A DNA stretch of 18,684 nt from Flavobacteriales bacterium (lineage in GTDB: Bacteria > Bacteroidota > Bacteroidia > DT-38). The position numbers and the translations under genes are program-made. Each line of letters starts with the position of its first letter. Positions within the stretch are counted from its first letter, which is position 1. Positions 1 through 8,909 of this stretch are shown piece after piece. The stretch is from assembly GCA_013214975.1 (NCBI GenBank), contig JABSPR010000008.1, forward strand, positions 1-18,684, written 5' to 3'. The notes beneath the pieces were generated by a model that was not told the origin of the DNA, made no database searches, and saw only the letters and a list, made by a program, of their open reading frames with translations.

Positions 1-1
1 C

Positions 2-94
2 TATAGCAATAGCAGGAAGAATTATTTAAATGATGATATTTGTTATGATGAAGTTCTGTTTATGGATGCAACACATTGTAATATTAACAAGTAG
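2..94 (+). other. Short open frame at the window edge, possibly the tail of an upstream gene
   Basis: Frame 2 is open from the first base to a double TAG (92-97) and encodes about 30 residues ending DATHCNINK. It could be the tail of a gene starting outside the window, or chance. Another frame closes at 27-29 after IAIAGRII and is an equally possible gene end. Neither matches a family I recognise. The 60 bases between here and the PorV-like gene are AT-rich with no clear hairpin terminator. Confidence 0.15.
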
Positions 95-153
95 TAGATC
101 GTTTACAGAAAAGTTTGTAAATGATTTTTAAAAGAGGATTGTAAAAAACTAAA

Positions 154-1248
154 GTGAAATTTATTCTAAAGAATCTTCTTGTTTGTATTTCGATTTTCGC
201 TTTAATATTTGGTGTTACGAGCTCTGGCAATGCGGAAGTTCGAACATATAGTAATGAGTTCTTAGCAATTGGAGTTGGAGCTTCTGGCTTAGGGATGTCA
301 AATGCTTTTGTTGCTAAAACAAATGATGTTACAGCTGGATATTGGAACCCGGCCGGTTTATTAGGTGTTAATTCAGATATTCAGATTGCCCTTATGCATT
401 CGGAGTATTTTCAAGGCATGGTAAAGTACGATTATGGTGCTATCGCCTCAAAACTGGATAGTAATAGTGCGGTAGGATTCTCCTTTATTCGTGCTGGAGT
501 AGATAAAATCCCCAATACGTTGGAATTAATAGATTCGGAAGGCAATATCAACTATGATAAGATTAAATGGTTTTCGGCTGCCGACAATGCTTACATGTTT
601 AGCTATGCCCGTAAATCCAAAGTAAAAGGACTTAACTATGGCGGAACCATAAAAGTGATATATCGAAAAGTAGGAAGCTTTGCTAAAGCATGGGGCTTTG
701 GTTTGGATGCAGGGGTTCAATATAAAACGAAGAAGTGGAATCTGGCTGTTATGGTTCGGGATGTCACTTCAACTTTTAATGCTTGGAGTTTCTCCTTTAC
801 AGATGCGGAACAACAAATATTACTTGCTACAAGTAACGAGGTGCCTGAAAACTCTATTGAGGTTACTTTACCTAAAATGATTTGGGGAATTGCAAGAGAC
901 GTTAAATTGGGAAAAGAGTTTGTTTTAACTCCAGAGATAGATGTGGATTTTACATTTGATGGGAAACGGAACACCGTGGTAAAATCTAACTTTTCCAGTA
1001 TCTCACCTCATGCCGGAATTGAATTAGGATATCATGATCTTGTTTATGTTAGAGCAGGAATTGGCCAGATCCAGAGTTATCGAGATTTTGACGATATCAC
1101 AAAAACCAAAGCGCAGCCCAATATTGGCGTAGGGATTAAAATGAAAAACCTTACTATCGATTATGCGTTAACAAATGTAGGAGGTGTAACTATAGCACCA
1201 TATTCTAACGTATTTTCTTTAAAACTTAATATTAATAAGCGCTCTTAG
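154..1248 (+). CDS. PorV/PorQ-family outer-membrane beta-barrel protein
   Basis: A 364-residue exported barrel of the PorV/PorQ (FadL-like) family. A signal peptide covers about residues 1-27 (basic MKFILK start, hydrophobic core, likely cut after SGNA). The family hallmark follows at residues 36-69: FLAIGVGASGLGMSNAF, then DVTAGYWNPAGL. The rest alternates amphipathic strands and ends in a strand (VFSLKLNI), as expected for a barrel. In T9SS bacteria PorV carries cargo to the PorU sortase at the outer membrane, and PorQ-type relatives have accessory roles. I cannot tell which subgroup this is; pairing with the next gene suggests a dedicated PorV paralogue. The start is GTG at 154: the upstream in-frame ATG at 121 is closed by TAA, and a purine-rich stretch (AAAGAGGA) lies about 15 bases upstream. 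The stop codon overlaps the next GTG start by one base, so translation is probably coupled. Confidence 0.85.
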   Translation: MKFILKNLLVCISIFALIFGVTSSGNAEVRTYSNEFLAIGVGASGLGMSNAFVAKTNDVTAGYWNPAGLLGVNSDIQIALMHSEYFQGMVKYDYGAIASKLDSNSAVGFSFIRAGVDKIPNTLELIDSEGNINYDKIKWFSAADNAYMFSYARKSKVKGLNYGGTIKVIYRKVGSFAKAWGFGLDAGVQYKTKKWNLAVMVRDVTSTFNAWSFSFTDAEQQILLATSNEVPENSIEVTLPKMIWGIARDVKLGKEFVLTPEIDVDFTFDGKRNTVVKSNFSSISPHAGIELGYHDLVYVRAGIGQIQSYRDFDDITKTKAQPNIGVGIKMKNLTIDYALTNVGGVTIAPYSNVFSLKLNINKRS

Positions 1249-4200
1249 TGAAATGGCTTAATTGTACATGGATACTTTTATTATTTACAGTTCAGACCTA
1301 TGCTCAGAACTTCGGAAACGAGTGGATTGAATACAGCGAAGACCTTACTTATTACAAAATAAAAGTACCAGAAACAGGAGTTTATCGTGTTTCTTATGCT
1401 ACGCTAAACAGCGCTGGAGTTCCTGTTTTTTCAATGGATCCAAGGAATATTCAACTCTTTAACAAGGGGGTGGAAATAGGGATTCACATAAAAGGGGAAG
1501 GGGATGGCGTCTTTAACCTAACCGATTACATCGAGTTCTATGGAGAAAAGAACGATGGCTCCTTCGATGAAGGTATGTATATATCTCCAAGCGAACATAC
1601 AGACAAAGAGTACAGCCTGATAAACGATACTGCTATCTACTTTTTAACTTGGAATACGTCTACTTCAAATTCTAGAATGAATATTGAGACAAACACGGCT
1701 TTTGCTTCGTTTAATCCAGTTACATCTGTTATAAAGAGAGAAAAAGTATACTATAATTCAACCTACTATTCTGGTGAAACATCAAGTTACGCTTCTACAG
1801 ATGCCAACTACGACCAGGCAGAAGGTTGGTTCGATACAGATTTTAAAATTGGACAAACAATTACGCGAAGTTTAGACATTAATAATGTTGATTTAGCCGG
1901 AGCTGATGCGACTATAAATATTGTTATTGTTGGGCAGTCAACAGATTTTTCATTCGAATCTGCAGATGATCATCATCTTAATATAGAATTTGGAAATGAG
2001 AGCGAAGATATTTATTACAAAGGTTATGTATCCAATTCTTTAAGCTATAATATTCCGGTTTCAGATCTCATAGAGCCAACAATGGACTTTACTTTCTCTA
2101 GCATAAATGATCTTGTTGCATCGGCTGACAGGAATGCTCTCGAAAGCATTGAAGTAGTGTATCCAGTTACGTTGGACTTATTAGGAACTTCTTTATTTGA
2201 GATGAGCATACCTGAGAATCCTTTGGAATCGAAGAGCTATTTAACCTTTTCAAATTTCGTGAATTCAGGGAACGTATATCTCTATAATATTTCAGACAAT
2301 ACAAGAATTAATACTGTTGTTTCGGGTACAAGTCTTGCAGCACTTGTTCCAAATACTGGGCAAGATAAGGAGTGTATTTTGTTATCGGAGAATGAGATAA
2401 TAGACATAGATATATTGGAACTCGCAACGCCCACAGGTAAGTTTGCTGATTATGAAAACGCCCCAATTGATTCGGCTTACATAATAGTTACGCATTCGGA
2501 TCTATTGACTGCCTCAAATATTCACTCTATATACAGAAGTTCATTGCCTGGAGGAGGTTTTAATACTCTGGTAGTTAATGTAGATGAACTTTATAATCAA
2601 TATGCTTATGGCATTGAAAAGCACCCTTTGGCTATTCGGAATTTTATTCGCCATCTGATGACTACATGGACGTCTAATCCCGAATATTTGTTTTTAGTTG
2701 GGAAGTCGATTTCCGCTGAAAAAACGAGAACTGATCCAACGCAGTTTCAGAGAGTATTAGTTCCTTCCATTGGTAATCCACCTTCTGATGCGATGTTTAC
2801 TTCTGGAATAAATGGTTTATTGTATAAACCAGAAGTTGCAACAGGGAGATTAAGCGCATCTAATTCTACTCAGGTTGGTTTTTTTACAGACAAAATAATT
2901 GATTATGAAATCGCAAGTAGCTCCAATGAAGAGTGGCAGAAAAAAGTTCTGCATTTTGGGGGTGGTACCAGTGCCAATGAGCAATTTCTTTACAAATCTT
3001 ATTTGAGTACTTATGAGCAGAAATTAGAGCAGCCTTTTTTTGGTGGATTTGTTACCACATTTTTAAAAACGTCTTCGGATCCTATTCAGATTAATACATC
3101 AGATGAGATAAAGGATATTATAGATAATGGCGTTTCATTAATGACATTCTTTGGCCATGGCTCTACCAATGGTTTCGATCAAGGTGTCGACGAAGTAGCG
3201 ACTTTTGAGAATCAAGGTAAATATCCTGTAATCTTGTCAAACTCGTGTTTCAATGGGAACATTCATACGACTGGTTTTAGTTCGAGTGAGGAATATATTA
3301 TAGCGCAAGATAAAGGAGCAATTGCATATATCGCTTCAGTATCACTAGGGGTTCCAAGTGATTTACATCAATACTCTAATGCATGGATAAGTAATATGGC
3401 TGGAAGCTTGTATGGCAAGCCGATTGGTAAGATTATTCAACAATCAATTGAGGATATTCAAATTGTAAATAATCAAAGAATAAAAAATATTTGTCAATAC
3501 ATGACTTTACATGGAGATCCCGCAATGATTATTAACTCCAAGTCAAAACCCGATTTTTCCGTAAGTGCTTTAACTGTTTATTCTGAACCAAGTATTGTTA
3601 CATCGGATTTGGATTCCTTCACGCTAAATGTAATAGTTACAAATACCGGGATGGCAATTAATGATTCTATGTTTGTTGAGGTGAATAGATCTTTCCCGTT
3701 TGTTGCCGATCAAGATAATCGATTCGTTTATGTGAAATGTCCAGCTTTTAAAGACACTCTTAGTTTTAAATTTCCAGTTGATAACGAAAAGGGGTATGGT
3801 TTTAATTCATTTGCAATTTCAGTAGATACATATAGCGAGATCGAAGAGTTAGACGAGACGAACAATTCTACCATCTTTTTATTGAATATAATATCAAATG
3901 GTGTAACACCAATATATCCTTACCCATTTGCTATTGTTCCTGAAGAAACAATAACCTTTAAAGCATCTACAGCTAATCCGTTTTCTAGCATAAAAAATTA
4001 TTTATTGGAAATTGATACGACCGAATCTTTTGATAGTCCGTTTAAATCTACACATATTTTTACGGGGTCAGGTGGGTTAATTACTTGGGATTACACCCTT
4101 CCTCTTGGCGATAGCGCAGTATATTTTTGGCGAGTGAGTCAAGATTCAATCTATAGTGGTTCTTATGAATGGAAAACTAACTCTATTCAATATATAGTTG

Positions 4201-6233
4201 ATAGAAATGGATGGTCACAGAAAAAGTTAGCTCAGTTTAAAAGGGATGTTTATCAATTCGTTAGCCTAGATATGGATCTGAATAAATTTACTTTTGTTGA
4301 CGATCTAAAGGCTATTAGTGTTCAGACGGGATGGTATAATCCTGTATACACAGATGTGGCGTACGACGATATCTATTATAATATTAACGGGAGCCAAATG
4401 CATGTATACTCATGTAATGATGGAAACGGAATGTCGGTTGTTATTTTTGATACGCTTTCTTGCGAGCCTATTCCAAGTTACCATGTAGGAGCTGGATTCG
4501 GACAATTAGGGAATGTGCACTGCGCTCCAGACCGAGAATTATATGCCTTCGACTTTCATTTTGTTGCTCAGGTTAGCATTGATACACTAGAACATTTATT
4601 GACTAATGGAATTGCTTCCGGACAAAAAGTATTAGTCTATACTGACGGGCTGCATACTGCTTCAACTTTTAGTGAGAGCATGTATCAAGCATTTGAATCT
4701 ATAGGCTCAGCAAATATTCGGGATTTGGATGATAACACACCTTATATAATTTTCGGAACTAAAGACACTTTGATTGGAGGTGCTTTAGAAAGTGTTGGTA
4801 GTAGTGTAACAGACTTGATACAATTGGAAGCAGAATGTAAAACACATTGGAATAGTGGTTTTATTACTTCAGAATTAATTGGTCCGGCGAAAAGTTGGGG
4901 GTCTTTACATTGGAGGCAGTTTTCGATAGATCCAATTTTTGAGGATGAAGTGAATTTAGAATTAATTGGAGTAAAGCTGGATGGAACGGAAACTAATCTT
5001 GGAATTACAATAGATGCGAATACGAATAATGTGCTAAATCTAGGAGATATAGTTGATGTGGCAATTTATCCATATTTGAAAATGCGGGTTCATATGATTG
5101 ATGAGGTGTATAGAACACCAGGGCAAATGAATTATTGGCAAGTGATTTATGAAGGAGTGCCAGAATTAGCTCTTAATCCTGCACGAGGTTATGCATTTAA
5201 TGGGGATACAATTCTTGAAGGAGATAGTCTTTCAATTTCAATAATGTTAGAAAATGTTAGCGAAGTAGATATGGATAGCGTGCTAATTCGATATTGGGTT
5301 ATGGATGAGAGTAGAAATATTCTTTCATCATTCGATAGAAGAGTTTTACCTGTTGCAGCAAATGATACCTTGACTATATATATGAAAGTAAATACAATTG
5401 GGATGCAAGGAGTAAACCTGTTTTGGATTGAGGCAAACCCGGATAACGACCAATTGGAGCAGTTTCATTTTAACAATATTGCCGAAATACCATTTTTCAT
5501 AAAGCGTGATGCAACCAACCCTGTACTCGATGTTACATTTGATGGCATTCATATTTTAAATGGAGAGATTGTCTCTGCAAAACCAACTATAGAGGTGAAA
5601 TTAACTGATGAAAATATATTTCTAGCTCTCGACGATACTTCTAATTTTGCTCTTTATCTAACAGACCCTTCAGGCGCACAAAAAAGAGTCTATTTTGGAA
5701 GTCAAGAAAACTCGTCAATTCAGTTTATTCCTGCTCAAATGCCTAATAATAGTGCAGAGATTATTTACAATCCAGTTTTAGCAAAAGATGGCGATTATAC
5801 TTTATTGATACAAGCCACAGATAAATCGCTTAACTCTAGCGGGGCAATAGATTACTCAATAGATTTCGAAGTAGTGAATAGATCTACAATAACTCAGGTG
5901 CTTAATTACCCAAATCCTTTTACAACGGCTACTCGCTTTGTTTTTACTTTAACTGGATCCGAAATCCCAACAACTTTCCGAATTCAGATTCTTTCCATTT
6001 CGGGTACTGTGGTTAAAGAGATAGAACAAGATGAATTTGGTCCAATCCGAATTGGTCGTAATATGTCTGAGTATGTTTGGGATGGAACAGACATGTTTGG
6101 GAACAAATTAGGCAATGGTTTATACTTATATCACGTGGTGAGTTCCATAAATGATGATTCCATCGATCATCGAGAATCTGAAGCCGATCAAGGTTTTATA
6201 GATGGCTTTGGTAAAATGTATCTTATCCGTTAG
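1248..6233 (+). CDS. porU2: C25 (gingipain-type) cysteine peptidase, putative T9SS sortase PorU2
   Basis: A 1661-residue surface or periplasmic peptidase. A signal peptide at 1-19 ends TYAQ. An N-terminal beta-rich region runs to about residue 400. The C25 domain spans about 408-765 with His637 in FFGHGS and Cys667 in SNSCFNG, the expected catalytic dyad, and closes with the family-typical LHGDPAM (754-760). Two Ig/CARDB-like modules follow, ending in ELDETNNS and LEQFHFNN, around an FN3-like stretch (FWRVSQDS). The last 110 residues (from about 1552, NYPNPF) form a FlgD/T9SS-type C-terminal domain. PorU removes the C-terminal signal of T9SS cargo and links the protein to lipopolysaccharide; the longer PorU2 class is annotated as a putative second sortase. 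It starts with GTG at 1248 inside the preceding stop (TAGTG), and no in-frame ATG is near. It could instead be an ordinary secreted C25 protease, but the PorV-like partner favours a sortase. Confidence 0.8.
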   Translation: MKWLNCTWILLLFTVQTYAQNFGNEWIEYSEDLTYYKIKVPETGVYRVSYATLNSAGVPVFSMDPRNIQLFNKGVEIGIHIKGEGDGVFNLTDYIEFYGEKNDGSFDEGMYISPSEHTDKEYSLINDTAIYFLTWNTSTSNSRMNIETNTAFASFNPVTSVIKREKVYYNSTYYSGETSSYASTDANYDQAEGWFDTDFKIGQTITRSLDINNVDLAGADATINIVIVGQSTDFSFESADDHHLNIEFGNESEDIYYKGYVSNSLSYNIPVSDLIEPTMDFTFSSINDLVASADRNALESIEVVYPVTLDLLGTSLFEMSIPENPLESKSYLTFSNFVNSGNVYLYNISDNTRINTVVSGTSLAALVPNTGQDKECILLSENEIIDIDILELATPTGKFADYENAPIDSAYIIVTHSDLLTASNIHSIYRSSLPGGGFNTLVVNVDELYNQYAYGIEKHPLAIRNFIRHLMTTWTSNPEYLFLVGKSISAEKTRTDPTQFQRVLVPSIGNPPSDAMFTSGINGLLYKPEVATGRLSASNSTQVGFFTDKIIDYEIASSSNEEWQKKVLHFGGGTSANEQFLYKSYLSTYEQKLEQPFFGGFVTTFLKTSSDPIQINTSDEIKDIIDNGVSLMTFFGHGSTNGFDQGVDEVATFENQGKYPVILSNSCFNGNIHTTGFSSSEEYIIAQDKGAIAYIASVSLGVPSDLHQYSNAWISNMAGSLYGKPIGKIIQQSIEDIQIVNNQRIKNICQYMTLHGDPAMIINSKSKPDFSVSALTVYSEPSIVTSDLDSFTLNVIVTNTGMAINDSMFVEVNRSFPFVADQDNRFVYVKCPAFKDTLSFKFPVDNEKGYGFNSFAISVDTYSEIEELDETNNSTIFLLNIISNGVTPIYPYPFAIVPEETITFKASTANPFSSIKNYLLEIDTTESFDSPFKSTHIFTGSGGLITWDYTLPLGDSAVYFWRVSQDSIYSGSYEWKTNSIQYIVDRNGWSQKKLAQFKRDVYQFVSLDMDLNKFTFVDDLKAISVQTGWYNPVYTDVAYDDIYYNINGSQMHVYSCNDGNGMSVVIFDTLSCEPIPSYHVGAGFGQLGNVHCAPDRELYAFDFHFVAQVSIDTLEHLLTNGIASGQKVLVYTDGLHTASTFSESMYQAFESIGSANIRDLDDNTPYIIFGTKDTLIGGALESVGSSVTDLIQLEAECKTHWNSGFITSELIGPAKSWGSLHWRQFSIDPIFEDEVNLELIGVKLDGTETNLGITIDANTNNVLNLGDIVDVAIYPYLKMRVHMIDEVYRTPGQMNYWQVIYEGVPELALNPARGYAFNGDTILEGDSLSISIMLENVSEVDMDSVLIRYWVMDESRNILSSFDRRVLPVAANDTLTIYMKVNTIGMQGVNLFWIEANPDNDQLEQFHFNNIAEIPFFIKRDATNPVLDVTFDGIHILNGEIVSAKPTIEVKLTDENIFLALDDTSNFALYLTDPSGAQKRVYFGSQENSSIQFIPAQMPNNSAEIIYNPVLAKDGDYTLLIQATDKSLNSSGAIDYSIDFEVVNRSTITQVLNYPNPFTTATRFVFTLTGSEIPTTFRIQILSISGTVVKEIEQDEFGPIRIGRNMSEYVWDGTDMFGNKLGNGLYLYHVVSSINDDSIDHRESEADQGFIDGFGKMYLIR

Positions 6234-6337
6234 GCTTTAATCAGCCAGAAAAAGGTTTGCTCCTATGTTCTTCCGTTTTGAAATATTACCTTAGACATTA
6301 TATCGATTTTTAATGGGTTAAGATTCTGGATAGTGGT

Positions 6338-6421
6338 ATGCAATTTGTAGCTATTCGAGCTGAAAATACCCAAGAAAGATTAACGACTATTATTGAATAT
6401 TTAGAGAGAGTTAATAAATAA
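6338..6421 (+). CDS. Small ORF just upstream of the oxidoreductase gene, unrecognised
   Basis: An ATG-initiated frame of 27 codons that ends four bases before the oxidoreductase start. It begins MQFVAIRAENTQ and ends in an amphipathic helix-like stretch (RLTTIIEYLERVNK). The frame is open back to a TAA at 6311-6313, adding WVKILDSG upstream, so it may be the remnant C-terminus of a longer lost gene rather than an intact peptide. The composition looks protein-like (Glu/Arg/Ile helix), and the tight spacing would allow coupled translation. I recognise no family. The remaining bases from 6234 to 6337 hold no convincing gene. Confidence 0.25.
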   Translation: MQFVAIRAENTQERLTTIIEYLERVNK

Positions 6422-6425
6422 GGCA

Positions 6426-8345
6426 ATGAGTAAAATAACCAGAAGAGATTTTATTAATGGTACGTTAATGGCTGCGGGTGCTACCATGCTACCATTTGGA
6501 GCATCGAGTGAAAACGTTTTGGATAAACTGGATCCGCTTTATTATCCTCCATCTTTAACTGGCTTAAGAGGAAGCCATGAAGGTTCTAATACACATGCCC
6601 ATAGTAGAGCATGGGGTGGAAAGTCTGATTGGGGTCCAACTAATGAATTAAAAGAAGAATACGATCTAATAGTTGTTGGTGGCGGTATCTCTGGGTTGTC
6701 TGCTGCATATTTTTTCCAAAAGAAACATGGTGCAGATAAGAAGGTCTTAATTATTGAAAATCACGATGATTTTGGTGGTCATGCAAGAAGGGTAGAACAT
6801 ACTGTAGATGGGGTAACTAGAATTGGCTATGGCGGTTCTCAAGTTATTCAAAGTCCGCAAGTATATAGCGACAATGCAATGGGGCTTATTGAAGAATTAG
6901 GCATAGACATTAAAAAGTTTGACACCGCGTATTATGACAGAGAGTTTCATAAAAAGCATGATTTAAGTTCAGCTACATATTTCAACAAAGAAATGTTTGG
7001 TGAGGACAAAGTGGTAAAACATCCATTTTGTGATAATCCTTTTTATGTTGAAGGTTTGTTACGACCGGATATGGATGTTGAGGATGCTGTGGCGCAAACG
7101 CCATTAAGCGAGGAAGGTAAAAAGCAATTACTAAAAGTAGTTACTCATGGTATTTACGACATAGATACTAAGGGACAAGATTTGTACGAGTACATTTCTA
7201 CTCATTCTTATTACGATTATTTGAAAGACACATTGGGAGTTACAGATCCTAAAGTATTGCAAATGGCGAGAGTTTCTTGCAACGACATGCAAGGAGTTGG
7301 AGCCGATGTCTTAACAATCGAAGAAGCACTTTATTCAGGTGTGTTAGGTCTAGATGTAAAGGATCTTAAAAGTATATATGGTAAAAAAGATTACAAAGAA
7401 TTTTTGAAGTATGATGGGTTTATTTTAGACGATAGTGATGATCCTATTTACCATTTTCCGGATGGTAATGCTACTATTGCTCGAATGTTATTGAAGAAAA
7501 TGATACCGGCTGTAGCAAGCGCAAAAACGCCAGAAGACATGTTGTTGGCTAGATTCAAATATGATGAATTGGATAAATCGAGTAATACGGTGCGTGTTCG
7601 ATTAAATAGTACTGTTGTTAATGTAAGACACGATGGCGATCCGAATAGTGCAAGTGAAGTATTTGTAAATTATATCAATGATGGTAAGTCTTATCAAGTA
7701 AAAGGGAAGGGTGTAGTAATGGCATGTTATAACATGATGATTCCTCATCTTGTTCCTGGATTACCTGAAATACAAAATGCCGCATTAAAAAGAAACGTAA
7801 AAATTCCATTGGTATATACTTCGGTAATGCTTAAAAACTGGAAGGCATTTAAAGAATTAGGAATTGGTCATGCCGTTTGTCCAGGTAACATGCATCAGCA
7901 GATCATGATGGATTTTCCGGTAAGCCTGGGTGGTTATAACTGTACAGCTGGTCCAGATGAATCTGTTATTTTGCAAATGATAAGTTGTCCGTTAGGTGAT
8001 AAACCTCAGTCAGCACCTGTAGATCAATTTAAAGAAGCTCGTTATAAAATGCTTGGGTTGAAATTTAGTGATTACGAAACGGAAGTGAAACAACATTTAA
8101 ACGGAATGTTGGGATCTGCTGGATTTGATGCAAATAGAGATATTTCAGGAATCACTGTAAATAGATGGGCACATGGTTATGCTCACTATGGATATCATTT
8201 GTATGATTCGGATATGCCGGAAATGGCAAAATTAGGTCGTAAGAAGTTTGGTAGAATTACAGTAGCAAATTCTGATTCAACCGTTACCGCATATCTCTAT
8301 GCGGCTATTGATCAGGCGAAGAGAGCAGTTGACGAACTAGGTTAG
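6426..8345 (+). CDS. Tat-exported FAD-dependent oxidoreductase, spermidine dehydrogenase-like
   Basis: A 639-residue flavoprotein close in length and architecture to Pseudomonas spermidine dehydrogenase (SpdH). A twin-arginine signal (TRRDF, residues 5-9) with a weak hydrophobic run to about 27 predicts folded export by Tat. Next comes a segment I associate with this family, YYPPSLTGLRGSHEGS (39-54). The Rossmann FAD-binding motif is VVGGGISGLSAA (83-94), followed by IIENHDDFGGHARR, where the acidic residue should bind the FAD ribose. A C-terminal segment (GRITVANSDS) resembles the second FAD contact. SpdH cleaves spermidine and passes electrons to an acceptor rather than directly to oxygen; the substrate here is unproven, and the family also contains unassigned NAD(P)/FAD oxidoreductases. 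The gene converges on a periplasmic cytochrome c gene with overlapping stops, which suggests that cytochrome as acceptor. ATG start; only a weak AGG lies upstream. Confidence 0.75.
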   Translation: MSKITRRDFINGTLMAAGATMLPFGASSENVLDKLDPLYYPPSLTGLRGSHEGSNTHAHSRAWGGKSDWGPTNELKEEYDLIVVGGGISGLSAAYFFQKKHGADKKVLIIENHDDFGGHARRVEHTVDGVTRIGYGGSQVIQSPQVYSDNAMGLIEELGIDIKKFDTAYYDREFHKKHDLSSATYFNKEMFGEDKVVKHPFCDNPFYVEGLLRPDMDVEDAVAQTPLSEEGKKQLLKVVTHGIYDIDTKGQDLYEYISTHSYYDYLKDTLGVTDPKVLQMARVSCNDMQGVGADVLTIEEALYSGVLGLDVKDLKSIYGKKDYKEFLKYDGFILDDSDDPIYHFPDGNATIARMLLKKMIPAVASAKTPEDMLLARFKYDELDKSSNTVRVRLNSTVVNVRHDGDPNSASEVFVNYINDGKSYQVKGKGVVMACYNMMIPHLVPGLPEIQNAALKRNVKIPLVYTSVMLKNWKAFKELGIGHAVCPGNMHQQIMMDFPVSLGGYNCTAGPDESVILQMISCPLGDKPQSAPVDQFKEARYKMLGLKFSDYETEVKQHLNGMLGSAGFDANRDISGITVNRWAHGYAHYGYHLYDSDMPEMAKLGRKKFGRITVANSDSTVTAYLYAAIDQAKRAVDELG

Positions 8346-8653
8346 TCTTCTGTCTTAGGGGCTCGTAAAGTCTTAATGTACCTTACTACATTCTTTAGTT
8401 CTTCTGCAGAAAGCATTTTCCCGTATGCCATCATAGCACCTTTACCATCGTGAACTATTGCGGTGGCCAAACTATCACTTATAGTTGAAATAGTGAGGTC
8501 TTTGGCCCCAGCTAAGCCTTTATTACCTAGCTCTCCGTGACACATAAGGCAAGTTTGTGTGAATACAGTTTTCCCATCTCTATGGGTTCCATCTTGTGCA
8601 AAAGCACCAATTGCTGAGAATAAAAGGATGGTGGAAATAGCAAGCTTAATCAT
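8342..8653 (-). CDS. Periplasmic mono-haem class I cytochrome c
   Basis: A 103-residue exported cytochrome. The signal peptide covers residues 1-20 and ends AFAQ. Haem attachment is at CLMCH (Cys35, Cys38, His39 as proximal ligand). The distal Met is probably Met74 in GKGAMMAYG, just before LSAEELKNVVRYI, the usual C-terminal helix of this class. It is the typical small soluble carrier that moves electrons from periplasmic dehydrogenases to a terminal oxidase. Its TAA stop interlocks with the TAG of the oppositely oriented flavoprotein gene (four shared bases, TTAG), so transcripts would overlap at their 3' ends. A promoter-like box lies about 32 bases upstream of its ATG. The partner assignment is inferred from position and chemistry. 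Confidence 0.88.
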   Translation of the reverse strand: MIKLAISTILLFSAIGAFAQDGTHRDGKTVFTQTCLMCHGELGNKGLAGAKDLTISTISDSLATAIVHDGKGAMMAYGKMLSAEELKNVVRYIKTLRAPKTED

Positions 8654-8684
8654 AATAATAGATGTTAGAATAATTTCTTAAAAA

Positions 8685-8692
8685 CAAATTTA
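8685..8692 (-). promoter_or_regulatory. Bacteroidota-type -7 box for the cytochrome c gene
   Basis: On the minus strand this reads TAAATTTG, an exact match to the TAnnTTTG element recognised by the Bacteroidota primary sigma factor. It lies about 32 bases upstream of the cytochrome ATG, leaving a short leader. The -33 region has no clear TTG at the ideal distance (a TTG occurs only 12 bases away), so support is partial. Confidence 0.4.
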
Positions 8693-8909
8693 GTGTATTA
8701 CGGCCAATTTTTAATTTCCTGAAACTCAATTCCAGTAATTGAAAACTATAGAAGGTCAGCAATAATCTAAATTTCTACTTTGTTTTCTGTAAAAAGTAGT
8801 GAGTTTACAATTATCGTACCGAGGATTCTATTTCTGAATGTTTTTTAAAATGCAGATTATTTATTACGTACAAGTAAACGACTGATCACTCGTATTAACA
8901 TGGTATCAA

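Noticed and set aside
6234..6249. GGCT/AGCC mini-hairpin just after the PorU2 stop
   Set aside because: A four-bp stem without a following T-run is not distinguishable from chance.
8775..8799. Inverted repeat CTACTTT / AAAGTAG in the gap between the cytochrome and phosphoesterase genes, possible terminator
   Set aside because: Arms are only 7 bp with an 11-base loop and no T-tract follows on either strand, so I do not call a terminator.
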